Positions 44,361-53,658 of a DNA stretch of 64,000 bases are shown piece after piece (the first letter of the stretch is position 1; the number at the start of each line of letters is the position of its first letter). Both the position numbers and the translations under genes were made by a program. Origin of the DNA: Halorussus lipolyticus (GTDB taxonomy: Archaea; Halobacteriota; Halobacteria; Halobacteriales; Haladaptataceae). Location of the stretch: contig NZ_CP119804.1 of NCBI RefSeq assembly GCF_029338375.1, forward strand, positions 3,306,955-3,370,954, given 5' to 3'. The notes below the pieces were generated by a model. It was not told the DNA's origin and did not search any database. It saw nothing but the letters and a program-made list of their open reading frames with translations.

Positions 44361-44815
44361 TGTCGCTCATCACTTCTATTTCTGGCGTCTAAAACGCACT
44401 AGTTCGGGAGCGGTCGAGGATGTGGTGTCGGGATAAAACAACTATTTGTGGTCTAAGAATTGAATTACAATTCCTAAAAATGGCTGAACAATTCTTTGGG
44501 GTTGGCGCGCGCTGGCGCACCCCGTCAGTGGGTGCGCCGTTTCGTGCGAGGGACGAGCGAGCGAAGCGAGCGAGGAGGTTGGGGAGGTGTGAGGCCTGCG
44601 GTTGCGGCGCGGTCGGACTGAAAGGGCACGCCCGGTCGTGCTTGCATGGTCGTCTCCGGCGGCTCTATCTTCGCGGGCGGTGCGGAGAGCGAATATATCC
44701 GCCGGAGCGTCCGCGACCGGTCGTGGGCTTTCTGGGACTTCGGTACTCCGATGCCGAACTCTAATCGTATAATTCAGAGCGACCGGTCGAGAAAACGCCC
44801 CCTACCCAAAACGTG
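44361..44815. repeat. intergenic gap with hairpin element A5
   Basis: 455 bp without a gene. The first 130 bp are AT-rich. Then GC-rich hairpins: GGCGCACCCCGTCAGTGGGTGCGCC near 44512, and GAGCGAGCGAAGCGAGCGAG near 44555. Family A element A5 spans 44613-44733: CGGACTGAAAGGGCACGCCC and GGTCGTG at left, CGACCGGTCGTGGGCTTTCT at right, with inner CGGCGG/CCGCCGG pairs. A reading frame across it has no features of a gene. Confidence 0.6.
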
Positions 44816-45334
44816 CTATTCGCCGTTCGAGTCCGAATCGCTCACGCGCTGAATCCGCTCCAGACCGCCGGTCTCCTCGACAACCTCGACCACCGCGTCC
44901 GGCACCAACCTCTCCCAGTCGTCGCCCTCTATCATCCGGTCGCGGACCTCGGTGCCCTCCAGCACGTCGCGGTTGTACATCGGCGACTGGCGCACCTCGA
45001 CGCCGGCCTCCTCGAACAGTTGGATGACCAGCGGATTGTTCGAGTAGGCCACGTCGAAGTCCGGACTCATGCTCTGGACGTGGCTGACCCAGACGGAATT
45101 TCGGTCCAAGTCCTCGATTGGGACCGCGTAGGTCACGAGGTCCGAATCGACCAGCGACTTGGTTATCATCATGATTCGCTCGCCGGCGGTGAAGGGGTCG
45201 TGCTGGCTGTGAGAGTCGCCCGCACTTCCGATGCCGAGGACCAACTCGTCTACCTCCTCGGCGATGCTCTGGACCACGTTGTGGTGGCCGTTGTGGTAGG
45301 GCTGAAACCGCCCGATGTAAAATCCGCGAGTCAT
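44816..45334 (-). CDS. nadM: nicotinamide-nucleotide adenylyltransferase
   Basis: A 172-residue archaeal NMN adenylyltransferase that makes NAD from NMN and ATP. GFYIGRFQPYHNGHH at 4-18 contains the HxGH nucleotidyl-transfer motif; LEGTEVRDRMIEGDDW supplies the ISGTxxR-like second motif. The ATG at 45334 gives the family length; an upstream in-frame ATG at 45349 adds five residues. The end runs into the hairpin region. Confidence 0.93.
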   Translation of the reverse strand: MTRGFYIGRFQPYHNGHHNVVQSIAEEVDELVLGIGSAGDSHSQHDPFTAGERIMMITKSLVDSDLVTYAVPIEDLDRNSVWVSHVQSMSPDFDVAYSNNPLVIQLFEEAGVEVRQSPMYNRDVLEGTEVRDRMIEGDDWERLVPDAVVEVVEETGGLERIQRVSDSDSNGE

Positions 45335-45505
45335 ACTGTACCGTTGCACGGTGTGGTTTTATAAGGGTGGCGAGTTACCGCGTTTGGTAGAAACCGGGTT
45401 TTCAGCCCGTATCGCGGTGAGTTCGACGTAACCTCCTCGGGCGAATCGAGGGAGAAAGTATATCAATTCTCCAGCCCTCAATTCAGACACGTACAGGACA
45501 GTTCT

Positions 45506-47518
45506 ATGAGTAAGGACACCGATAACGAGGCTCCGCCGCCGGAGCAGACGACCGAGCAGGGGGGCTCGGAGTTCGAAGACCTCGGCAGTGATGTCGAACC
45601 CGACATCGCGGACGACGAAGCAGTCGAGGAGGACCTGCTTGGCGGATTGGAGATCGAGACCACCGACGAGATAGAAATTCCCGATAGACTGGTGGATCAG
45701 GTCATCGGGCAGGACCACGCCCGCGACGTGGTGCAGAAGGCGGCCAAACAGCGCCGCCACGTGATGATGATCGGCACGCCCGGTACCGGGAAGTCGATGC
45801 TGGCGAAGGCGATGAGCGAACTCCTGCCGAAGGAGGACCTACAGGACGTCCTCGTCTACCACAACCCCGACGACGGCAACGAACCGAAGGTTCGGACCGT
45901 CCCCGCGGGGAAGGGCGACCAGATTATCGAGGCCCACAAAGAGGAGGCCCGCAAGCGCAACCAGATGCGCTCCTTTTTGATGTGGGTCATCATCGCCATC
46001 GTGGTCGGCTACTCGCTCCTCATCGCAACCCGGCCCCTGCTGGGCATCCTCGCGGCCGGCGTCATCTACCTCGCGTTCCGCTACGGGTCGCGGGGCAACG
46101 ACGCGATGATTCCGAACCTGCTGGTCAACCACGCCGACCAGACCACCGCGCCCTTCGAGGACGCCACCGGTGCCCACGCCGGTGCCCTGCTGGGCGACGT
46201 TCGCCACGACCCCTTCCAGTCCGGCGGGATGGAGACCCCGAGCCACGACCGCGTGGAACCGGGAGCCATCCACAAGGCCAACAAGGGCGTGCTGTTCGTG
46301 GACGAAATCAACACCCTCGACATCCGGTCCCAGCAGAAGCTGATGACCGCGATTCAGGAGGGCGAGTTCTCCATCACGGGCCAGTCCGAGCGCTCCTCGG
46401 GCGCGATGGTCCAGACCGAACCCGTCCCCTGTGACTTCATCATGATTGCCGCGGGGAACATGGACGCGATGGAGAACATGCATCCGGCGCTCCGCTCCCG
46501 CATCAAGGGGTACGGATACGAGGTCTACATGGACGACACCATCGACGACACCCCGGAGATGCGCCGGAAGTACACCCGGTTCATCGCCCAAGAGGTCGAA
46601 AAAGACGGCCGCCTGCCGCACTTCAACGAGGAGGCCGTCGAGGAAATCATCCTCGAAGCACAGCGTCGGTCGGGTCGCAAGGACCACCTCACGCTCAAAC
46701 TGCGTGACCTCGGCGGACTGGTTCGGGTCGCGGGCGACATCGCTCGCGCCGAGAACAAAGACCAGACCGAGCGCGAGGACGTGCTACAGGCCAAGCGCCG
46801 CAGTCGCTCCATCGAGCAACAGGTCGCCGACGACTACATCGAGCGCAGAAAGGACTACGAACTCACCGTCAATCAGGGCGAGGTCGTCGGCAGGGTCAAC
46901 GGACTGGCAGTCATGGGCGAGGACTCCGGTATCGTCCTGCCCGTGATGGCCGAGGTGACGCCCTCGCAGGGTCCCGGCGAGGTCATCGCCACGGGACAAC
47001 TCAAGGAGATGGCGCAAGAGGCGGTCCAGAACGTCTCGGCCATCATCAAGAAGTTCAGCGACGAGGACATCACCGAGAAGGACGTTCACATCCAGTTCGT
47101 GCAGGCCGGCCAGCAGGGCGTCGACGGTGACTCGGCGTCCATCACGGTCGCCACGGCCGTCATCAGCGCGCTGGAGGACATTCCGGTCGGGCAGGACCTC
47201 GCCATGACCGGTTCGCTGTCGGTCCGGGGCGACGTGCTTCCGGTCGGCGGCGTCACCCACAAAATCGAGGCCGCCGCGAAGGCGGGTCTCGACCGGGTTA
47301 TCATCCCCGCGGCGAACGAGGACGACGTGATGATAGAAGAGGAGTACGAGGACCAAATCGAAATCATCCCCGTCTCCCACATCAGCGAAGTGCTGGAGGT
47401 CGCCCTCGAAGGCGAGGCCGAGAAGGACAGTCTCGTGGACCGCCTGAAGAACATCACCGGGTCGGCCCTCGAACGGCAGGTTGGCCGTCAGGGCACCGGT
47501 AGTCCGAGTCCCCAGTAA
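45506..47518 (+). CDS. lonB: membrane-bound ATP-dependent protease LonB
   Basis: A 670-residue archaeal LonB. The N-terminal 60 residues are acidic; Walker A GTPGTGKS lies at 90-97. A membrane insert of two segments (about 157-191, FLMWVIIAIVVGYSLLIATR and following) sits within the AAA module; Walker B is FVDEIN. The protease dyad is Ser543 (GDSAS) and Lys586 (THKIEA). It degrades misfolded and regulatory proteins at the membrane and is essential in some haloarchaea, where it controls membrane-lipid carotenoid enzymes (established knowledge). TATA-like TATATCAATT lies about 50 bp upstream. Confidence 0.95.
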   Translation: MSKDTDNEAPPPEQTTEQGGSEFEDLGSDVEPDIADDEAVEEDLLGGLEIETTDEIEIPDRLVDQVIGQDHARDVVQKAAKQRRHVMMIGTPGTGKSMLAKAMSELLPKEDLQDVLVYHNPDDGNEPKVRTVPAGKGDQIIEAHKEEARKRNQMRSFLMWVIIAIVVGYSLLIATRPLLGILAAGVIYLAFRYGSRGNDAMIPNLLVNHADQTTAPFEDATGAHAGALLGDVRHDPFQSGGMETPSHDRVEPGAIHKANKGVLFVDEINTLDIRSQQKLMTAIQEGEFSITGQSERSSGAMVQTEPVPCDFIMIAAGNMDAMENMHPALRSRIKGYGYEVYMDDTIDDTPEMRRKYTRFIAQEVEKDGRLPHFNEEAVEEIILEAQRRSGRKDHLTLKLRDLGGLVRVAGDIARAENKDQTEREDVLQAKRRSRSIEQQVADDYIERRKDYELTVNQGEVVGRVNGLAVMGEDSGIVLPVMAEVTPSQGPGEVIATGQLKEMAQEAVQNVSAIIKKFSDEDITEKDVHIQFVQAGQQGVDGDSASITVATAVISALEDIPVGQDLAMTGSLSVRGDVLPVGGVTHKIEAAAKAGLDRVIIPAANEDDVMIEEEYEDQIEIIPVSHISEVLEVALEGEAEKDSLVDRLKNITGSALERQVGRQGTGSPSPQ

Positions 47519-47660
47519 CTCGGCGCGCTTTTCTTCGCGTTTCGACCGATTCATCTCGACCGATTCGTTCCGGCCAGTTCGTTTCGAGCGACCCGGCGGT
47601 CGGTTTCGCTGGCCGAGAACGATAGATACCTATTTTACGCTACCTGTCGTAAGGGTGAGT

Positions 47661-47849
47661 ATGGGACTCAAAAAGAGCCTCCTGAGCGGTATCGTCGCGT
47701 TCGTGGTCGCAACGCTGGCCGTCCGCGCGGTCGGCGGCGACGGCACGAAAATCGGCCTCCTGACCGGCGGTTCGGTTGCGGTCGCCTCGATTCTCTCCGG
47801 GTCGGACGACGCGGAAATCGAGTTCGAGGACGAGATTCCCGCCGAGTAA
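47661..47849 (+). CDS. small membrane protein
   Basis: A 62-residue protein from ATG 47661 with two weak hydrophobic segments (SLLSGIVAFVVATLAVRAV and IGLLTGGSVAVASILSG) and an acidic tail (DDAEIEFEDEIPAE). It follows lonB by 140 bp. A TATTTTACG box lies about 25-30 bp before the ATG, so it likely has its own promoter. Function unknown. Confidence 0.65.
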   Translation: MGLKKSLLSGIVAFVVATLAVRAVGGDGTKIGLLTGGSVAVASILSGSDDAEIEFEDEIPAE

Positions 47850-47887
47850 GTCACTGTCCCCTGCGGGCAGTCGCTATTTTTTGTGCC

Positions 47888-48202
47888 TCAGACCTGATAG
47901 TACGGTTCTCGGGTCGCCCCGAGGAGCGCCCGGCCGACGTGCTGGACGAACCGGTGGAGCATGGCGAACACGAACATGAGGACCACCACGCCGACGCCGA
48001 AGTAGGCGGTTCGGACGGGACCCTCCAAGCCGAGGTGGACGCTCACCCAGTACATCGCCGCGCCGGTAGCGATGATGGTCGGCGCTGAGACGGCGACGAC
48101 GATGGCGGCGTAGACGGCTATCAGCGCGAACTCTCGGACCGAGGCGACGAGGCGAACGAACACCCGACGGGCCACCGCTATCGATTTCTCGGTAACTGAC
48201 AT
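47888..48202 (-). CDS. membrane protein with two segments
   Basis: A 104-residue protein. Hydrophobic segments are FALIAVYAAIVVAVSAPTII (about 25-44) and AYFGVGVVVLMFVFAMLHRF (about 65-84); the rest is amphipathic and basic, ending GRALLGATREPYYQV. No recognised domain. It converges with the small membrane gene next to lonB. Confidence 0.65.
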   Translation of the reverse strand: MSVTEKSIAVARRVFVRLVASVREFALIAVYAAIVVAVSAPTIIATGAAMYWVSVHLGLEGPVRTAYFGVGVVVLMFVFAMLHRFVQHVGRALLGATREPYYQV

Positions 48203-48283
48203 TCCGGCGGTAGTTCCAGTACGAGTGTAATAATAGTTCGGAGTGAACCGGGACGAAAGGAGGACGCCGGGCCGACGAGCAAC

Positions 48284-49063
48284 CTACACGACCGTAGACA
48301 CTGCGATAGTCTCGGACTCCGGTGTCTGCTCACCGGGCGAGTCGCCGGATTCGGCGACGACTGCGAAGTCACCGGCGGTCTCGTCGTCGGGGAACAGAAC
48401 GGCCGCGCCCGCCACCAGCGGAGCAACGAGGCCGGCGACGACCGTTCCGGGGTCGGCGAGGGGCGCGCGGACGGCCACCTCGTCGCCGGGTTCGAGGCCC
48501 CAGTCGTCGGCGACCTCCTCTGCGGCGGTCAGGAGGTCGGCGTGGGTGAATTCGTCGCCGTCGGCCACTAGCGCGACCGTCTCGGGGTCGATGGGCGTCT
48601 CGGGGAACGAGGGGTTTTCGCTCCACACGTCGCGCTCGAAGTGGGCTATCGCGGGGTCGTCGGGCGGTCCGCCGTACCCGACGCGCTGGCACCCCGGCGG
48701 GACCTCGTAGTCGCCGATTTCGTCGTGGGGCGCGACCACGACGCGGGCGTCGAGGTCGGCGGCCTTCTCGGAGTCGCCGGTCTGGCCGGAGTCACCGGTC
48801 TCGCCGGTCGCGGGCAGGCCGAACCGGGTCCGCGCGCCCAGCAGGGCCGCCCCGAGGAGCGAGAAGACGGCCTCGGGTTCGGGGTCGTCGGCGACTGCGA
48901 CGGTGGCCTCGTCGTGGACTCCTCGCCGCCGCCAGAAGTTGCCGGTCTTCCACGCCGTGGTGCAGAACCGGTGGTAGTCGTAGGTCCGGTTCTCGCGGGG
49001 GGCGACGAGTGCGGTCTCCTCCGAGCGCCGGTCGCGGGCCACGAGGTCACCGAGTGCGTTCAT
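48284..49063 (-). CDS. truncated acyl-CoA-synthetase-like protein
   Basis: A 259-residue protein resembling only the N-terminal part of AMP-forming ligases (DYHRFCTTAWKTGNFWRRRG; VADDPEPEAVFSLLGAALLG). It lacks the TSGTTGxPKG ATP loop, the A8 hinge and the catalytic lysine domain, so it cannot catalyse adenylation. A Thr/Gly/Asp repeat (TGETGDSGQTGDS) near residue 86 is encoded by a short tandem repeat. The second half (PETVALVADGDEFTHADLLT, GLEPGDEVAVRAPLADPGTV) reads like a compact copy of the same domain. It may be a regulatory or scaffold relative; I do not assign an activity. Confidence 0.65.
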   Translation of the reverse strand: MNALGDLVARDRRSEETALVAPRENRTYDYHRFCTTAWKTGNFWRRRGVHDEATVAVADDPEPEAVFSLLGAALLGARTRFGLPATGETGDSGQTGDSEKAADLDARVVVAPHDEIGDYEVPPGCQRVGYGGPPDDPAIAHFERDVWSENPSFPETPIDPETVALVADGDEFTHADLLTAAEEVADDWGLEPGDEVAVRAPLADPGTVVAGLVAPLVAGAAVLFPDDETAGDFAVVAESGDSPGEQTPESETIAVSTVV

Positions 49064-49261
49064 GGTCGGCGGTTAGGACGGTGGCGGAAAAGTGGCGTCG
49101 GTTCGACCTGCAGAAACATATATAGGGGATTTAAACAATGATATTGATTTCTTTGAGACTGTTTTTGTTGTCTCGTCCGAGCGGATACGCCCTCGGCCCG
49201 CATCGAGGAGACTCGTCCGGAGAGGACCTCCCTTTAGTCCGAAAGGTCCGTCGGCAGGTGT

Positions 49262-49552
49262 ATGCCCCGCGTCCCCTTCTCCCGCGACGAGCGAGCGACG
49301 ACCGCCCCGGCAGAGGACCCGACCAACAAGTCGAGCGAGACCGACGGCTTCGAAGTCGAGGCGGTACTCGCACCGGGAGAGACAGTCTCGCTCGACGGAG
49401 TAGCTGACGAGGACGCGCAGTATCGGTTCGTCGTGACAGTGGACGACCGCGAATCCCAGTCGTTCGAGCGACGAGGGCCGGACGACTACTGCCAGCTAGT
49501 GGTAGCAGTCGCGTCCGGCGGCGCGGTCGAAGTGCGGATGGGGTGCGCCTGA
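49262..49552 (+). CDS. small protein of unknown function
   Basis: A 96-residue soluble protein. The N-terminal 30 residues are Ser/Thr/Asp-rich and disordered-looking. The rest is beta-rich (FEVEAVLAPGETVSLDGVAD, YRFVVTVDDRESQSFERRGP, CQLVVAVASGGAVEVRMGCA). Two cysteines, C-terminal half. No family recognised. It converges with the acyl-CoA synthetase gene, 23 bp away. Confidence 0.55.
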   Translation: MPRVPFSRDERATTAPAEDPTNKSSETDGFEVEAVLAPGETVSLDGVADEDAQYRFVVTVDDRESQSFERRGPDDYCQLVVAVASGGAVEVRMGCA

Positions 49553-49575
49553 CGCTCGAAAGACAGGACGCGAGA

Positions 49576-51585
49576 CTACTCGGCGTTTTCCAGTTCGTCG
49601 AGCGCCTCGGGGTTCTCGATACTGCTCATGTCGCCGAGGTCCTCGCCGGTGTAGGTCGCTTCGATGGCCCGCCGGATGATTTTGCCCGATTGGGTCTTGG
49701 GGAACTCGTTCACGAACAGGACTTCGCGGGGCTTGAAGGGCTTGCCGAGTTCGCCCCCGACCTGCCCGCGGAGTTCCGCCCGGAGGTCGTCGGTGGCCTC
49801 GAAGCCGTCTTCGAGGATGACGTAGGCGACCACGGCCTGCCCGGTGGTGTCGTCCGGGACCCCGACCGCGGCGGCCTGATTCACGGCCTCGTGGTCGATG
49901 AGCGCGCCCTCGACCTCCGCGGGACCGACCTTCCGGCCCGCCACGTTGATGGCGTCGTCGGCCCGGCCGTGGAGGAACCAGAAGCCCTCCTCGTCCTTCT
50001 GGGCCCAGTCGCCGTGGTCCCACAGCGGCGGGTCCTCGAAGCTAGACCAGTACTCGTCCAGATACCGCTCGTCGCCCGACCAGAGGCTCTTGGTCATCGA
50101 GGGACACGAATCGCGGGCCACGAGGAAGCCGCGTTCGTGCGTGTCGGCGATGGATTCGCCTTGGGAGTCCACGATGTCGATGTCCATGCCGAGACCCGGC
50201 CCGCCGAGGGTACAGGGCTTGAGCGACTGAATCGGCATCGGCATCAGGAAACAGCCCATGATTTCGGTGCCGCCGGAGATGTTGATGATGGGTGCCTCGC
50301 TGTTGCCGACCTTCTCGTAGAACCACATCCAACTCTCGGGGTCCCACGGTTCCCCGGTCGAACCCAGCAGTCGCAGGGTCGAGAGGTCGTGTTTCTCGAC
50401 GTACTCGTCGCCGTACTTCCGCAAGGCCCGAATCGCGGTCGGCGAGATGCCGAACGTCGAGATGCCGTGGCGGTCTATCATCTCCCAGAACCGGTCGGGT
50501 TCGGGGTGGTCGGGCGCTCCCTCGTACATGAAGACGGTGCCGCCGAAGGCGTGGTTGCCGATAAGCGTCCACGGTCCCATCATCCACCCGATGTCGGACA
50601 CCCAGAAGAACCGGTCGCTCGGTTTGTGGTCGAAGCCGAAGTAAATCTCCTTGGCGGACTGCATCAAGGCCCCGGCGTGGGTGTGGACGATGCCCTTGGG
50701 CTTGCCGGTGGTCCCCGACGAGTACAACAGCATCGACTCGTCGCCCGACGCCATCGACTCGGTATCGAACTCGTCGGACTGGGTTTCGACCGCCTCGTCC
50801 CACGATTCGTCCCTACTCCGCCACTTCAGCGACACCTCGTCGCTTGAGATGTGGCCGAGTCGCTCGTAGACGATGGTGTGTTCGACGTGGCCCGCTTGGT
50901 CGATGGCCTCGTCGGCGGCGTCCTTCAGCAGAACCTCGTCGCCGCGTCGGTAGAACCCGTCGGCAGTGAACAGCACCTTGCACTCGGGGTCCTCGATGCG
51001 GGTCGCCGTCGCGTCCACGCCGAATCCGGAGAAGATGGGCACGACGATTGCGCCGACCTTGAACGCGCCGTAGAGGATAGAGACGACCTCCGGCACCATC
51101 GGCATGTAGAGGCCAACCGAGTCGCCGGCCTCGATGCCTCGTTCTTTGAGGGCGTTAGCCACCTTGTTCGACTGGCGGGCGAGTTCGTGGTAGGTGATTT
51201 CCCGGACCTCGCCGTCCTCGCCCTCCCAGATGGTGGCGACCTTGTTCCGGGTCTCGCTGTCGGGTTCTGCGTGGCGGTCCACGACGTTGTGCGCGATATT
51301 CAACTCGCCGCCCTCGTACCACTCCGAGAACTGGGGTCCCTCGCTGTTATCTCGAATGGTGTCGTAGTCCTCGTAGAAGTCGATGCCGAGGTACTCGACC
51401 ATCTCGTCCCAGAACCACTCGACGCCGGACTCCTCGACGCCTTCCACGTCCGAAGTCGTTCGTTCGATGAGTTCGTCGTAGTCCTCGATGTCGTACTTCT
51501 GCATGAACTGGTAGACGTTCGTCGATTCCACGAACTCGTCGCTGGGTTCGTGTACAACCTCGTCCACGTCTTCGAGCGTGTCCAT
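49576..51585 (-). CDS. AMP-forming acyl-CoA synthetase (acetyl-CoA-synthetase type)
   Basis: A 669-residue acyl-adenylate-forming ligase of the acetyl/propionyl-CoA synthetase group. GLYMPMVPEVVSILYGAFKV, the ATP loop SSGTTGKPKGIVHTHAG at about 286-302, and the catalytic-lysine region FPKTQSGKIIRRAIE near 630 are present. The start is ATG 51585; a TTG at 51594 would add three residues. Substrate could be acetate, propionate or another short acid; the methylmalonyl-CoA enzymes elsewhere make propionate attractive, but this is inference. Cytoplasmic. Confidence 0.9.
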   Translation of the reverse strand: MDTLEDVDEVVHEPSDEFVESTNVYQFMQKYDIEDYDELIERTTSDVEGVEESGVEWFWDEMVEYLGIDFYEDYDTIRDNSEGPQFSEWYEGGELNIAHNVVDRHAEPDSETRNKVATIWEGEDGEVREITYHELARQSNKVANALKERGIEAGDSVGLYMPMVPEVVSILYGAFKVGAIVVPIFSGFGVDATATRIEDPECKVLFTADGFYRRGDEVLLKDAADEAIDQAGHVEHTIVYERLGHISSDEVSLKWRSRDESWDEAVETQSDEFDTESMASGDESMLLYSSGTTGKPKGIVHTHAGALMQSAKEIYFGFDHKPSDRFFWVSDIGWMMGPWTLIGNHAFGGTVFMYEGAPDHPEPDRFWEMIDRHGISTFGISPTAIRALRKYGDEYVEKHDLSTLRLLGSTGEPWDPESWMWFYEKVGNSEAPIINISGGTEIMGCFLMPMPIQSLKPCTLGGPGLGMDIDIVDSQGESIADTHERGFLVARDSCPSMTKSLWSGDERYLDEYWSSFEDPPLWDHGDWAQKDEEGFWFLHGRADDAINVAGRKVGPAEVEGALIDHEAVNQAAAVGVPDDTTGQAVVAYVILEDGFEATDDLRAELRGQVGGELGKPFKPREVLFVNEFPKTQSGKIIRRAIEATYTGEDLGDMSSIENPEALDELENAE

Positions 51586-51693
51586 ATATCGCAAAAATTG
51601 CGGTCCGGTGCAAAGTAACTTACCACCTTTTTCTCACTGGATGCACCGACGACTGGAGTCGCCTCGTCTCGTCGTTCGCGGAGGAGAACCGTC

Positions 51694-52554
51694 TTACTCC
51701 TCTCGCGGTAGAAATTCCGAGAGCGCGTCGGCGACTGCATCCGGGTCTTCGATGTCGCTGGCGTCTCGGCGAACGTCCCGCAGTCCGAACAGCGACCGGC
51801 CAGCGCGACGGACGACGACGGCATCGTCGCTCACCGAAAAACTCTCGAACTGGTCCCACGGCCGGAGGTTCTTGGAGACGCGCTGGTCCACGAGGAGTCC
51901 GGCGTCGGTGACTGCGAAGGTTCGCTCGGCGGTGAGTCCAGCCAACCCGCCGAGGAAGGGACCGACGAGATAGAACGTGTTTTCCGCGACGTGGAGGTCG
52001 GTCAGCCACGCAACCACCGGACCCGCGAAGGTGACGACGACGCCCGCTCCGAGGACGACGTAGTGAACCCGCCGGTCACGCTTCGGTGCGCGGGCACTGA
52101 ACCGAACGTACTCGTCGGCCCCGTCGAGTGCGGCCTTCGCGTAGCGGTTCCGCGCCGCGACGGCGAACCCCATCCCGACGAACATTCCGGCTATCATCCC
52201 GACCATCGAGGCACCGACGCCCGCACCGCCGAGGCCGGCAGAGATGGTCAGGAACAGGACTCCGGCGTAGCCAAAGGGGGCGACGACGGCCAGCCAAATC
52301 CACCGCGAGCGTCCGAGGCGGACCGCGACCGACTTCGGGCGAGCGTACCACCCGACGAGACCCGCGAACGCGACGACCGAACCGAGAAAGCCGAAAAACG
52401 GCGCGGCGGCGTCGTCGGTCACGAACGCTGTGAGGATAGCGACGGCGGGCGCGAGCAGAGTGGCGGCGTACAGGCCCGCGACGAGGCCGAAGAAGCCGTC
52501 GGTCTCGTCACTGTCGGTAGGTGCGAACTCGTTCGGCGTCGCGCTTTCGGACAT
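51694..52554 (-). CDS. polytopic membrane protein with C-terminal soluble domain
   Basis: A 286-residue protein. Hydrophobic segments lie at about 22-45, 52-68, 88-108, 111-131, 165-185 and 194-210, after a 20-residue acidic N-terminus. The C-terminal 80 residues (ERTFAVTDAGLLVDQRVSKN, FESFSVSDDAVVVRRAGRSL) form a beta-rich soluble domain like the PH-type modules seen in archaeal and bacterial membrane proteins. Function unknown. Same orientation as the CPBP protease gene upstream, 45 bp away. Confidence 0.7.
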   Translation of the reverse strand: MSESATPNEFAPTDSDETDGFFGLVAGLYAATLLAPAVAILTAFVTDDAAAPFFGFLGSVVAFAGLVGWYARPKSVAVRLGRSRWIWLAVVAPFGYAGVLFLTISAGLGGAGVGASMVGMIAGMFVGMGFAVAARNRYAKAALDGADEYVRFSARAPKRDRRVHYVVLGAGVVVTFAGPVVAWLTDLHVAENTFYLVGPFLGGLAGLTAERTFAVTDAGLLVDQRVSKNLRPWDQFESFSVSDDAVVVRRAGRSLFGLRDVRRDASDIEDPDAVADALSEFLPREE

Positions 52555-52599
52555 CGCTCTCGTCGGAAAACTGGGGGCGTCCGCGCAAAAGGGTTTGGC

Positions 52600-53598
52600 T
52601 CAGGCCCACTCGATGCCCAGTCCCTCGTGAACCACGAACTCCAGCGCGTTGACGAGGTAATGGGCGACCACCACGACCAGCAGGCTACCCGAGACGACGA
52701 ACGCGGCGGCCAGCGCGAACCCCAGCAGGCCGGTGACGGCGACGCCGCCGGGTCCCTGTGCGCCGTGGCCGATGGCGAACGCGACGGTCGAGAAGACCGC
52801 CAGCACCCACGGTGAGATACCGAATCCCGCGGAGAACGCGCCGATTAGCGCGGCCCGAAAGAGGAGTTCCTCGAACCCGGCGATGACGGGCAAGACGACG
52901 CCGAGGAGAATCGCCCACCCGCCCAGCGAGTCCGGGGCCAGCGCCTCGCGCAGTCCCTCGGAGTAGTCCACGCCCACTGCGTCGGCGACTTTCGCGGAGA
53001 GTTCGTTAGCGACGTAGAGCGCGAGACCGACGCCGACACCGATTGCGACCGCCGGGAGACCGAGGTTCCACGGGTCGGCGGGACTGACCCCGAGGGCGAC
53101 CAGCGGGAGGTCGGCAATCCACGCCGCGCCGACGATTGCCACGCCGAAGAGGCCCTGACTGAACGCCACGTTGGCCAACAGCGCGCCGGTCGTGAAGTCG
53201 AGTTCGGCCTCCTCGCGTGGGGCGGCCTGCGCCCGCGCTCGTCGGGCGTCGGCCTCGGCCTCGTTTTCGCCCCACGGGGTGTCGTCTCGGTCCGGCCCGT
53301 CGTCCCAGTCGCTCTCGTCGTTCCACGGGTCGTTCTCGTCGTCCAGAATCCGGCGCTCGATGCGGCCCTCGCCGGTGTCGGTGTGCTGTTCGATTCGGGC
53401 CGCGCCGGTCGCGGGAATCCGGGGCTCGCTGGCGTCCCACTCGTCGGTTCCGTCGTCGGCATCGGTCTCTACAGTAGCGTCCTCGGCTTCCTCGGGGTCT
53501 TCGAACATCGCTTCGGAGGCCCGCGCGAGGACGATGAGCAGGCCGAGGACCAGCATCGTGACGGCGGCGAACGACTCGTACTGGGGCGCTGGCGGCAT
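52600..53598 (-). CDS. CPBP-family intramembrane glutamic endopeptidase
   Basis: A 332-residue membrane protein. A first membrane anchor near residues 7-25 is followed by a long acidic cytoplasmic insert (about 30-145) rich in Asp, Glu and Arg. The C-terminal half holds the CPBP/Rce1 domain with VIAGFEELLFRAALI (EExxxR), IGHGAQGPGGVAVTG with the conserved His, and several hydrophobic segments. Such proteases cleave prenylated or leader peptides within the membrane; the substrate is unknown. The large charged insert is unusual for the family. Confidence 0.85.
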   Translation of the reverse strand: MPPAPQYESFAAVTMLVLGLLIVLARASEAMFEDPEEAEDATVETDADDGTDEWDASEPRIPATGAARIEQHTDTGEGRIERRILDDENDPWNDESDWDDGPDRDDTPWGENEAEADARRARAQAAPREEAELDFTTGALLANVAFSQGLFGVAIVGAAWIADLPLVALGVSPADPWNLGLPAVAIGVGVGLALYVANELSAKVADAVGVDYSEGLREALAPDSLGGWAILLGVVLPVIAGFEELLFRAALIGAFSAGFGISPWVLAVFSTVAFAIGHGAQGPGGVAVTGLLGFALAAAFVVSGSLLVVVVAHYLVNALEFVVHEGLGIEWA

Positions 53599-53658
53599 CG
53601 GTACCGAGTAGGAACCCCGCGGTCAAAAAGTTCGGCTCCTCGCGGCGTCCGGCCCAGT

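Noticed and set aside
44420..44852. 114-codon plus-strand frame
   Set aside because: Covers hairpin element A5; Cys and Arg arise from repeat composition, not a domain.
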